From Lucifuga dentata (Eukaryota; Chordata; Actinopteri; Ophidiiformes; Bythitidae), in the NCBI GenBank assembly GCA_014773175.1, contig VXCM01001274.1, forward strand, positions 1-64,000: a stretch of DNA of 64,000 nucleotides. Reading direction: 5' to 3'. A program made the translations under genes and the position numbers. The notes beneath the pieces were generated by a model. It did no database searches. It saw nothing but the letters and a program-made list of their open reading frames with translations, and had not been told where the DNA came from. Of the stretch, positions 51,942-62,500 are shown piece by piece (the first letter of the stretch is position 1; the number at the start of each line of letters is the position of its first letter).

Positions 51942-52450
51942 TAACTATATCTAACAGAAATCTCTGTCAGTCCATCTGTCTGTGGCACCATTATTTCTAG
52001 AACCCCGCACTGTATGCCACTGAAATTCAGCAGGTTTATTGCTCAGGACCCAAGGACGTGCAGTGTCACATGTGAAGTTGTTTGGGNCTGAAATTCAGCA
52101 GGTTTATTGCTCAGGACCCAAGGACGTGCAGTGTCACATGTGAAGTTGTTTGGGTGAGCGTTCTGCAATTGTGCTGTGCTGGCAGCTGGCCGGTAGTAGT
52201 CTGTGCAGCAGGACACGCTCCGGGCACGGCAGCATATACTCCAGTCCAGTGCCGGTCTCAACCCGACCCCATACAGCAAACAAAGCTAGCTCACGAGGAT
52301 GTGCAGAACAAAATTATGGNCTCAACCCGACCCCATACAGCAAACAAAGCTAGCTCACGAGGATGTGCAGAACAAAATTATGGCAGGTTGTGGCGCACAC
52401 CATAAAGTCTGGCCCATTCCGAACAGGCGCATTCAAATGGACACTGCACT
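51942..52450 (+). repeat. interspersed repeat A, inflated by two artefactual duplications
   Basis: Same word order as at 40904 (AGAAATCTCTGTC to AAATGGACACTGC). It appears about 130 bases too long because exact copies flank the Ns at 52087 (67 bases) and 52320 (63 bases). Removing them gives about 378 bases, closer to its relatives. Confidence 0.75.
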
Positions 52451-53596
52451 AGTACGATAAATTCATGGCTTCCTTTTCTGGTCTCTTGTCACATCTGCGT
52501 GCTAATCTTGTGGTTCACTCTTTCAAAAATGAATCTGAGGATCAGCTTAACGCTCTTATCAGCAGCTTTATGACTCATCAAATGCAGCTATTGTTGCATG
52601 ATTGTTTTTATTTTTAAAAAAATCTGATTTCTCAAAGTTTTTAAAATCCCTTAAATCTTCAGCTTGGACTGCAAATAAATACTTCGTCAGCATTGTCATG
52701 TTTGACTGTGTTTTTAATTTCAGTAGGTCTGACTGTTGCAGCACTGAAAGCTTTCACAGAGGACTATTGTTTACTATTCTATGTGAAGACCTCCAGTAGA
52801 ACATCATGACAGCTCGACTCCCACCTCATCCATGAAGCTACACCTGATTTTGATCTGTCATGAGTCTCATTCATTTCATCAACACTGCTGTTTGTTGTCT
52901 ACCATCAAATCAACTTCAATTTATTTAGAGCTTTTTAGAAACTAGCAAATGATCATGCAACATTATGGCAATACACTCAACTGTGAAATCCTCTTATTGT
53001 CCATTCTCTCAGTCCACTTGCCTTCATTCCGCAGGAGCAGAGATTATAGTGTACACACACACCTGGGCAAAATACTAGTGGGATATGTTTCAATTGTTCC
53101 AAGTGGTCCACTTCTCAGGCTATTTAAATGTTGGGTGAGATAAATCAAGTGTGATTCAACAACTGGCCCTCTTTGGCAAAGCTGTTCAACATGTCGGCCC
53201 TCAAAACAAAATACAGCTTAAAACTCAGTACATTTTCATACACATGACTTTTGTCTGTACTGCAATCAAGGTAAAAAATTAATAGTAAGACATATACATG
53301 GAAGAAGTTAATAGTATTCTATTGTTTGTTGAATATGCAAGACTCGTTGCTTAATCTGCTGAGAAGGGAAAGTACACCAGGTGAGGGAATACATGTGTAT
53401 AATGCTTGTGGCAGTCATAGCAAGAGGATTTATTTCCATGTTTGAGTAAATCAACCTACACTCGCAAAATCTAGATCTGTTGCTCAGAATACACCAGTGT
53501 GAATTAATGCTGATTTTAAACTGATTATGGTGTTTATATGACATTTATTGTCTTGACTGGATTAGAATGGAAGTTGTAACATGCACATAACTCACT
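52451..53596. other. non-coding stretch, no gene seen
   Basis: AT-rich unique sequence with no recognisable coding or repeat content. Confidence 0.55.
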
Positions 53597-54116
53597 CAGT
53601 GTGTTTACCTGCACCTCAATAAACGGGTTATGATCGGTGTAAGGCCAATAAACTGATAACTTGTGTCATGTGAATCTGATACTTATGAAAAATCTGTTTA
53701 CCCAACCTAGATTATGCGATTATAAAGCAATAATGAATTGCTGATATGTATGTTATGCAGCAACACACATAAACTATAGTATATTCTGTGTATGAATTAA
53801 GTAACAAAAACTAATAAATGCACTATAAAAAATAAAGATATAACCAAATCCATTGCTAATAGCAGCTAGCTACACGCAGCTACGCTTTTGTTTACTTGTG
53901 ATGTAGAATCAAAGGTAAAAGTCAGATTGATGTCACTTCCTGATTTCACGTCCTGTGCCGACTTCTTTTAAGAAACCGATAGTTTACCAGATTACTCTTA
54001 ACCCATGTAAACACCTTACACCAATTATTACAACCCATGTAAACGCCTTTCACCGATTATTACAGTAATCCGTTTATTCTCAACAAACGGATTTCTCTGT
54101 GCATGTAAACGCACTG
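53597..54116. mobile_element. inverted-repeat element, 520 bp, possible 3-bp target duplication
   Basis: The left end CAGTGTGTTTACCTGCAC and the inverse of the right end CAGTGCGTTTACATGCAC differ at two positions. AAACGG words recur inside both arms. ACT lies immediately outside on both sides, a 3-bp duplication of the kind made by PIF/Harbinger elements, though three bases can match by chance. No transposase frame. Confidence 0.55.
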
Positions 54117-54296
54117 ACTGGTCTTTGTTGCTTTTGTTGCATGCCCATAAGAGTGAACTCAGCATTGTACTGAGGAAACGGATAATTCGGGGTATTTTTA
54201 GTCTCAAAGTCGATCATCTGATTCCGGCTCTGAGGCCCAATGATTGCTATTGATCTGAAAAAGGCAGCAAAATATATGCAGGCTAGGTTTGTGTGT

Positions 54297-55880
54297 GTGT
54301 GGAGGCGAACCTAGTGTCTGTGGGAGCCCCAGGCAAAAAAAATGCTTGGGGTCCTTTGGACTATTTTTTCCCCCAGATGACATTCCTAACATTACCTTAC
54401 CAAGAAGTTAGTGTTGTGGTGGTTCAATAGGGAAGTGGTGTGTAGTCTTCATCATCTTGTCCAGATGATGGTGTTTGAGGACACTGAGCTGTTGGCAGTG
54501 GATGTTGATGGTACTTGAAAAAAAGAAAAAAAAAAAACCCATAAAAAACAAAGAGAGAGATATAGAGAATACTAGGTTTGTTGAATTACTCTTAATATTA
54601 GGATGACCTGAACTCACAGCAAAGTAAATACAAATAACATTAGGGATGATATATTGGCACCTAGATTTAGACAACAGCAGCTCAAACAACCACTGTCCTT
54701 AGGTAGCTTGCAAAACAAAATGTTCAGCAACTAGCAAATTCAAATACCTGGTAAAATGAGCCCTCTGCAGCTCACACTGTTAGCTTAGTTACATAGCTAG
54801 CCTAGCTAACTCATTAACTATTCAGTTAACAATGTGAACTAAGTTAGCTAATGCTACTTCGGTAAATGTTATTCTAAACCATTTGGCAAACAGTTATGTG
54901 CTAAAAATAAAGCTGAGTGAATTTGTTCGCCATAATTACCACTTACCTCTCTCCTTTTTCTTCTTCTTTCCTTTTTCTCTTATGAAACCTGAGAAATAAG
55001 TCATCTTCATGTTGTTTTTGTCACTGTTGTCATCACGACCGCCTATCATGTTACAGGGCAACTCAATAGAGATGGCCGATTCACCGAATCATCGACTCAA
55101 AAGATTCGATTCTTAGTTCATAAATCAGATGATGTGGGTCACAGCCATAACTGAACCACATACTTCCAGTTCATTCCGGTCTGTGGTATAAATGAATGAG
55201 ACTGTCATAGATCTGTCATAGGCCGCCATTGTTTGAGTGGGGGAAGGCCTGCTAGTTGTATATTATTATGACTATTTGCTACATATTATGATGCTAGTTG
55301 ATTATGATGAATTTATTATGATGATATTATGATGAGTTTATTATGATGAGATTTCAGCTCAGTTTTCTCTCAGCCTTCTTGAAAATAAAAGGATGCCATT
55401 ATAATGATTACACAACTATATACAACGGTGACCAGCATATTCAAGCGCCAGTGTGTGAAATGTCATTTATGCTACTGAACATGCTAAGCACTAAGCTAAT
55501 AGCCCCCCCACCCCCACCCCCTCAACCGATGAATTGATTATTCGAACATGATCCGGTTTTTCCTCATAGGACGATCAGACTGATCCGATTCTTGTAAATG
55601 AATCGAACTTTCCATCTATACAACTCAATAATTTTTGAAAAAAAAAAAAAAANAAAAAAAAAAAAAAGAAAAACAGAAAAAAGAAAACTCTCGCTCGGTG
55701 GGGCCCTGCTTGGGGAGTTTGTGAGGAATACAACTCTTCATCGCTCATCACAGGGTTGAGGGTGTTCCCATATGGTTCCTGCATTGTCATTGCTGGAGGA
55801 CTAATGAACGTCGCTCTGTTCTGAACCCCCCCAAAAGCTCAGGGCTCCTTGCAATTGTCTACCTTGCCTGTCCTGCTGCA
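54297..55880 (-). mobile_element. decayed ZMYM-like hAT element, interrupted
   Basis: Both ends show G/C-rich 'GGGAGCCCCAGGC'-type words facing each other (54310-54350 and, inverted, 55690-55870). On the minus strand at about 55005 a frame begins MKMTYFSGFIREKGKKKKKE, like the basic start of ZMYM-type hAT proteins. The 552-bp element at 55069-55620 is inserted in it. The boundaries are approximate. Confidence 0.3.
55069..55620. mobile_element. 552-bp element flanked by an exact 10-base direct repeat
   Basis: CAACTCAATA occurs at 55059-55068 and again at 55621-55630. Immediately inside are GAGATGG at the left and CCATCTATA at the right, an inverted pair, and ATTCGATTC/GAATCGAA-type words on both arms add symmetry. 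An 8-bp or longer TSD suggests hAT. The interior is AT-rich with TTATGATGA tandem words (55255-55350). Confidence 0.6.
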
Positions 55881-57000
55881 TCGTCTGTGTGTGTTATCTT
55901 GCTTGTTAGTTTCCAAAGATGATAATCTCACATAGTTTTCCCTTTGATGATAACAAGTATGGAGCTACTGTACTGAAATTACTGTCAACCATGTAAACAA
56001 GCAACCTTTTCAACAGGCCTAGTTTGTATTTGATGTATCAAAAGCATTAGCGGAATAGCTGCCACAAACTGTATCCACAAGAAGCCTGGGTGTAAGAAAA
56101 AAAAGCAGAAATTTAAGCTGTGTAATAATTAGCTTTCCACTAATAAGCTTTCTAGGTATAGGCCTCAGTAGCTCTTCTAGGAACCATATCAATGATTCAA
56201 GGAGCAAAAGGTGTTGTAATTCTTCAAGGTCTCTCCTGAAGCCTAATAATGTTACTTGGTCTCTCATGCTGGGACAATGCTTGAGTGTCATTTTGCCTAA
56301 TGAAAATAAACAAATGGATGTGCACCTAATCCCTTTAATTTTGGTCGTGGAGAGGAAATTAAAACAAGATCACATAAATCACTGCCAAGTTTCATTTCTG
56401 GTATTGTTTTACATCTTGGATCTCCTGGTTATGCAAGGAGCTCATAATATGTGGTAAATGAATATACAGAGATGTTTTTGTGAGAAAGGAGATGAGTGAT
56501 TTAACAGAAAAAAACAGATAACCTCCACGTGCATGGGAGCCTTTGAAGTCTCCTTAGTGTTCTCAACGCATTAATATCTCTTTCATGTTACTTGGGTGAG
56601 CAGCAGAATCAAATTTGAGGGAACCTGATATCACCTGATGTTACAAAGGCTGCCTCAAGAAAATCTGGAAGTGGAAGCCATCATAACCATTTTAAAAATC
56701 AATGCAATCAGAAAAGCAGAAAAGCAATCATTAGAGCTCATACCTCTGCCAAGAATGAATAAGCTTAGACAAATTTTGTCTCATTCTAATACTATACTCT
56801 CCTAAAGAGAAAGAAATAATAGGCTTAATTGCTTTATTTTGCGTAATTAACAGTAGTTTTTAAAATTTATTAGGATCTGGACCAAATTGTACCTATTGAT
56901 ACTTTATCATGAGATAAATACGCCTTTTTAAAAATTGAAATAGGTGTATTACTTTTGAAGAAATTCACAAAAATCTGGAAAACGACCTTATTTCACTGTG
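55881..57000. other. non-coding stretch, no gene seen
   Basis: AT-rich. 56740-57000 contains repeat B-like words (CATACCTCTGCCAAG, GGATCTGGACCAAATTG). No exon was found. Confidence 0.5.
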
Positions 57001-57060
57001 TTAAAGGACCATACCAGTGATTTTGCAAGTTTGAGCCCAATAAATACATTACATTACAAG
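57001..57060. mobile_element. left end of a subfamily b TTAA element, 60 bp
   Basis: TTAAAGGACCATACCAGTGA, then GAGCCCAATAAATAC. It stops abruptly at unrelated sequence. Confidence 0.6.
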
Positions 57061-58976
57061 CCCAGCTCATCCCATGTGAACACTATGCACTAGTAGGTGT
57101 TGTATTGGTTTGCTCAGAGGTGGCATTTATCAGTACACATGGTGGTATGCGCGTCTCATATAGTTTGAGAACCAACGAGCTTGTTTAACTGTACTGGAAT
57201 TTATTTGGAATAATTTAGCAACCTCATCATAATTCATCTTAAAATACATGGACAGTTTTCATATTCTGAAGTGGCCAGTAGGTAATACATTTCATTTCTC
57301 TTCTATTGAAGTGTTGTTAGCAAAACCAAGATTTTACTGCCTTGTGTGTAACTAAGCATAACAAATAGCAAACAGATTAAATGCTATTCCAGCAACTAGT
57401 GGAGGAAATTTTTTCTAATTTAAGATGATAAACTGACCAAGTTGTAACGATGATAGAAACTGATGTTCGAATAATACATTTTAAGAGGCTGCTGGTTTAA
57501 TTAGCTCTTTATTCTCTGAGCTTTAGTGGGTTTTAGGAATGAAAAGCTGATACAAACAATAATGGGATATTTCCACATTCAGATCTCACAAATGACAGAA
57601 TACATTTTTGGCTAAAGGGGAACAAATATCCATATCCACGTGAAGATCCGGCTCTGCAACAAATCTGCAAACAAACTGAGCAAACACCGCTCAGATACAA
57701 CTAGAACTGACAAAGTCATTATCACCCAAAAAATCTAATTCGGCTCTGTTGCCTTCACAGACTGTGCCTGATTAAAAAGGCAGATTGAACGTGAAGCCTC
57801 TGAATCCAATTATTTTTGGAAGGCTATACCATTTCTTTTTGATTTGCACTCATGGCTTGGGCCTGTCTGCCAGCTGAGACTCCTTCCCAAGCGAAACAAA
57901 AAGCTCCCAAAACAAGCAGCTTTTGGCACTCACATGGCCCAAAGCTTTATTACACTATGATTATAATTACAGATCAGGATGGCAGAAAAATGTAATTTAT
58001 AAAACCCTGAAAAACATCAGTGAATACAACGTTGGTCAAATTGCTGTGATAAAAAACAAAACCAAAACTGGAGCTACTGTTAAGAGAAGAATCCTCATTA
58101 GATTTTACTAAACAATGTTTGTGTACTTGGTACCATTATTCCACCTTTAGAAAGATAACTTTTAAGGCAACAGATGAAAGTCTGACTTAAAAGCACTCAG
58201 AGGATGAGGCTTAGCGGGAAGCTACCAAGAAGTGCAATGTAAGGCAACTTGTTCTGAATTACTTTTTATTTGTATGCCAGCGGTGCTGTAACATAGTACA
58301 CAGTGAAGACTAGCAAGTTCTAATATCAAACAAGAAGGCACTCTGATACTGCATACCTCTGCGTACCTCTGCCAAGGCCAACAAAATCCCCAATAAACAA
58401 AATGAGCCACCGTGCTAAATTTCATTCACTGTAACGTTTTGCTGCTGTAGTGGCAGGATAAGGTAAAGCCTTAATGTAATAAACAAAGGGTAACGAGTTT
58501 GCTAAAGATGCTTTTCAGAATCTCGTGGCAGACCAAACTCTTTTATTTTCCTGAAAGATGGAATGATGTCAAAGAAGTGAGTGAAAGAGCTGTAGAGTAT
58601 GTATTTGAGAAACACATTCACTGCTCTCTGAGGACATGCAGCTAAACCTCCCACATAACGACTCAAGGATCTGTTGAATGTCAACTCATTTAATGGTAAA
58701 AAACTCACAAATAACTGAAAATATTCAACATATACCACCACAAAACAGGACCATGTAGCATACTGGCTTAATCAATCACTGAAAACACATAAATAGAGCA
58801 AAATATGCAAAAACTACAATAAATAGTCTTCAATTTTCAACCAACAATAATGCATAAATATATAAAACTGACTTTTAATGAATCTGACAGAAACTACTCT
58901 GACTTTTTACACTTCACTATATATTCAATATTTATAGGTAATATTCTCCCAACTATTCTCCAAGCAGGGATGCAAA

Positions 58977-59007
<31 letters not shown>

Positions 59008-59079
59008 ATATTTTTAATAAATAGGGAAAAGAAACTGTCAAGCCAGAAGGTTTACTGTATAATGTTATAGAGGCTGACT
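57061..59079. other. non-coding stretch downstream of rad51ap2, no gene seen
   Basis: AT-rich unique sequence. 58350-58440 repeats the words AACAAAATCCCCAATAAA and GTGCTAAATTT found at 48520-48590 (repeat B). No further exon is evident. Confidence 0.5.
58974..59010. repeat. (AAAT)n microsatellite
   Basis: About nine AAAT units. Confidence 0.95.
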
Positions 59080-59210
59080 GGCCACTGGTTTTATTCCCAG
59101 TTAGGCAAATATGGTTCTCAGCTGGAGTGAAATACTGCTGAAGTGTCCTTGGGCAAGGAAACTATTCTATAATTGCTCCAGCCAAGTTGCTCAAGAGGCA
59201 AACAGGAGAA
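59080..59210 (+). mobile_element. decayed tRNA-derived SINE-like fragment
   Basis: GGTTTTATTCCCAG resembles a decayed B box (GGTTCGATTCC). It is followed by GAAGTGTCCTTGGGCAAGGA and ATTGCTCCAGCC, words typical of fish tRNA-derived SINE bodies. No A box is discernible, so it is probably a truncated old copy in the rad51ap2 3' region. Confidence 0.45.
59090..59095 (-). promoter_or_regulatory. rad51ap2: candidate polyadenylation signal for rad51ap2
   Basis: AATAAA on the minus strand (TTTATT on plus), about 380 bases past the stop codon. It lies at the edge of a decayed SINE-like stretch, so the signal could belong to the repeat. It is the first canonical hexamer I noticed downstream of the stop. 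Confidence 0.35.
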
Positions 59211-59473
59211 GGCTATGACTAAGCTGTGAACCTCCCATGAGAGGGTGCATGCAAATGCGTGAATATGAAGCAGGGCACTTTCTGAAACCTTTCCTGGATA
59301 AGTGTGTGTGTGTGTGTGTCAACCAGAACAATACACGAAACCAATAAAGATTAGCACCACATGAAAAGCATGAACCATAAAAAATCACTAAATTACCTTC
59401 CAGAACATGCTCAGTGGCAACAAAGAAGGCTTTTAGGAGCTTCATTAAATTCATTCACAGACCCGTGCTGTGT

Positions 59474-59592
59474 TCACTTGTAAGGGCTTGGGCGGTGCAG
59501 GTGTTTGGTCCTGGCCCTCTTTGATAGTCCAACCCTGATGGGCCCTGTGCAGGTTCTCAGAGGCTCCAGTCTGCGGGGCTGCTCCAGTGACC
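59474..59592 (-). CDS. rad51ap2: rad51ap2 last coding exon with RAD51-binding motif
   Basis: After the acceptor TTTTATGTGCAG|GG the exon reads RSLEQPRRLEPLRTC, then TGPIRVGLSKRARTKHLHR, then PSPYK and a TGA stop at 59474-59476. The basic segment with the pattern (I/L)R(V/L)GLS(K/R)xAR.K.LH is the RAD51-binding signature at the C termini of RAD51AP1 and RAD51AP2. That this family contacts RAD51 through this tail is established; that this fish copy does is inference. Keeping the tail at the extreme C terminus is typical. This is the strongest single piece of evidence for the gene's identity. Confidence 0.85.
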
Positions 59593-62500
59593 CTGCACAT
59601 AAAATACAACAATGCAAAATTTTAATAAGCTGTATACAACAATCCTCTGTACCCGTCAGCACTACAGCCTTTGTACTGCAAGTTATAATGGCCTCATTAG
59701 AGATTACATCCTACATAAAGGGCACCGGCTATTTGTTTTTGGCTCAAATCTCTGCTGAAAGCTCTGGGTTGTTTCCTGCAGTACACTGAAGGGTTACAAA
59801 GGTAACAGAACAAAGATGTAAAAATCTAGAAATAGTCATACTGCCTGTCCTGGTCCTTTTAGCCTACTTATTTTTTTTTTTTTAAAGCCTTTTACTCTGA
59901 CTAGATCCAGATAATGCTTCTCAAGGTAATGAGGGAGGAATCATGCTATTAGACTATTTATCCAAACTTGACAAGGCATCACACATTATGTATCCCCAGG
60001 TAGATGTCAGACTGTCTGTTCTACTTAAATAATAAAAGACCAGCCCATTTAACTCCCAACAGACACACTCATCTTCATGTAATAGAAACCACCAGAATGA
60101 GGAGGAGGTAGAAGAATGATGTGAAACACCATATTCTTATAACCTCTGAGAAAAATGACCACTGCCAACCAGACAAATTGTATATTTTAACAAGTGACCT
60201 ATTTTATTAAAAAAACACAAGTTTTACAGATGTTTGGAGTTTTACTTTAGAGGGTTTTCTGCCGCTATAACAAATACAGCCAAAATACTTTTTCTAAAAA
60301 GCATCAAGAGTGATTGATATTCTACTTTGAGATTAAAACTTTCTACAGATTTTAGTGTCTTCTTTTTTAATCTTATAAAAATAGGACTTTCTTATCAAAA
60401 GAGCAGTCTTTAGTCTTTTGCTATCACAATATGAAACTCACTCAGTTGCCCCAGCAATGGCATAAACATGAAGGACGGAGACCACATTTTGTTCTTCTGC
60501 TCCATCTCCCAGGGCTCTGAAAGGAACATATTGACAGTCAAACAGCCAAGAAGGACTGGCTCATTTTCTCTTATTTGTTTCATAGTTTAGTCTTAAACAA
60601 CATTTTTTTGCATTTGTGGCACTGAAACAGATAATTAGTTAGGAGGATGAAAATCTGAACAGTCACGAGAGGACACGTCAATGTGAAAAGACAATTCAAT
60701 AAATCTTTTAGAGAAGGATACAGTATTTGTGTAATTTATTTGTTTTTGTTAGTGCTGTCGTCTCTCTCATTTTTTTAACTGTGACTATAAATGGCAAAAA
60801 TAAATAAATAAATAAACTAAAAAACTGCAGAACACTCTGAACCTCTGTTTTTCTCTGCTGTGTACATGGAAGCTTCCTGGCACAGGTTACTGCAGTCCTG
60901 AGGTACCTCCTGCTCGCCGCCACAGCTGCCAGCAACGCATGAAACAACTGGATCAGCTTCACACATTTCCAGGCTGCGGACTTCATCAGCATCATCATCT
61001 AATGATAAGCACGCGGCAATATATTGTCACACAATGTGGTCAGAGCATATTAGCACAAACAGCTGTGTTGGTCTTTTGTCTTTTGTTATTGCTGACACAT
61101 AGTCAGTGTATCAGTAAAGAAGAGTAATCAAAAACCTAACAGGCTGTTTTTATCCTTATGGTAATTTTTAGTGTGAAATATTCAATACTTAATATTAAAA
61201 ATATAAAAGAGAAAGTGGTTCCATTTTTTTTTTTTTTCTAGAATATTGTTCCCTCTGAATGTACTTATTTGAATATTTGAGGGGAAAAAGAACATTTCAG
61301 TTTTGGCACTGCAGATTTAGGTATGTACATTAAGACAAATATACTGTAGCACAGTAGTTTGTGATAAGATTAGATGATAAAGTTTTCGCAGTACCTTAAC
61401 AATATATTTGTCTAGTACTGAGATACAACTAATAAATGAATGAACAAGACAATAATATCTCAGGGGAAGCTCTTCATTGTAATTAAGGGATAAACCAGTG
61501 AGCAGCAGCAATGTTTACCATATAAATCTATAAAATATGGATAGTAAACCTGATTGGTCAAAGATGTATTTTAACTGTGTCTCTTGCTGTTGGAGTGCCT
61601 CATAAGAAATACTGTTGAAATGAGTCTTTGACCAATGAGATTAGGTTGCTGAATTTGGCTGATGATGACTGATGATGAATATGGACTAAATGCTAAATAA
61701 CGCTGCTGAACCGTTACCTGATATGTCTTTATGTTGACCTAGTTCTGGGTTGCTGAGGTTCTCTTTGCAGTCTGAAGGGTCGCTCTCCACAGGATTTGTC
61801 GTATCACCGCATTGCTCAGGTGAAGATGATGCCCTATTGTCACTGGCAAACTCACTCATGCTAATTTTGAAATACAAGTTCAGCTCTTTTAAGACCATGT
61901 CGAATTGTTCCTTCAATTCAAACTTAGGCCAGTCATTTACATCAAAGGCTGGGTGGTCACTCTCAATGGAAACTGCATCCAACTGTTTGGCAAAATCAGG
62001 GCCTGACTGACTATTAGACCTAGTTTCACTTAAAAATCCTTTTCCTATGTCTTCAGCATGGCACTCAGCTTTTTCCACTTCCTCCTCACCCTCTTCCTCC
62101 TCTTCTAGTGTCTCCACGTCCTCCTCACCCTCTTCCTCCTCTTCTGGTCTCTTCTCACGCTGATCAGTCTGTGCTCCTGGCATTGAGCAGTGAAGTTGAT
62201 GCTGGGATGTTTTCAACAGTTGCCCAGATAAGCTGGTGAGGAGAGAGCTGTTGCCCAGGCCATCATCGTCATCATCTGGTGAGAGCTGGATCTTTTCGAA
62301 AATGTCAAAACCTCCAGGCACGCAGTCAGGGAGAGTCAAGGCAGATGGCACAGAGAAAAATCTGTCACTGCAGATTAGGGCTGTGGTGTTACTATCAGCA
62401 TTTTCTGAACGGCTGCTGTGACTTACAATATGTGGGCCTGGCACAACTGCATCACTTGGAGGAAAAGCGAAGGCCAAAATGTCGTCTTTTTTATCAACCG

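Noticed and set aside
54770..54850. Dense TAGC/GCTA words around TAGCTAGCCTAGCTA as a regulatory palindrome
   Set aside because: Falls inside a decayed hAT-like element and is low-complexity; no evidence for function.
1..59000. Search for CRISPR arrays, operons, toxin or phage-type systems
   Set aside because: All sequence characteristics are those of a vertebrate chromosome; no regularly spaced repeats with unique spacers and no prokaryotic gene layout.
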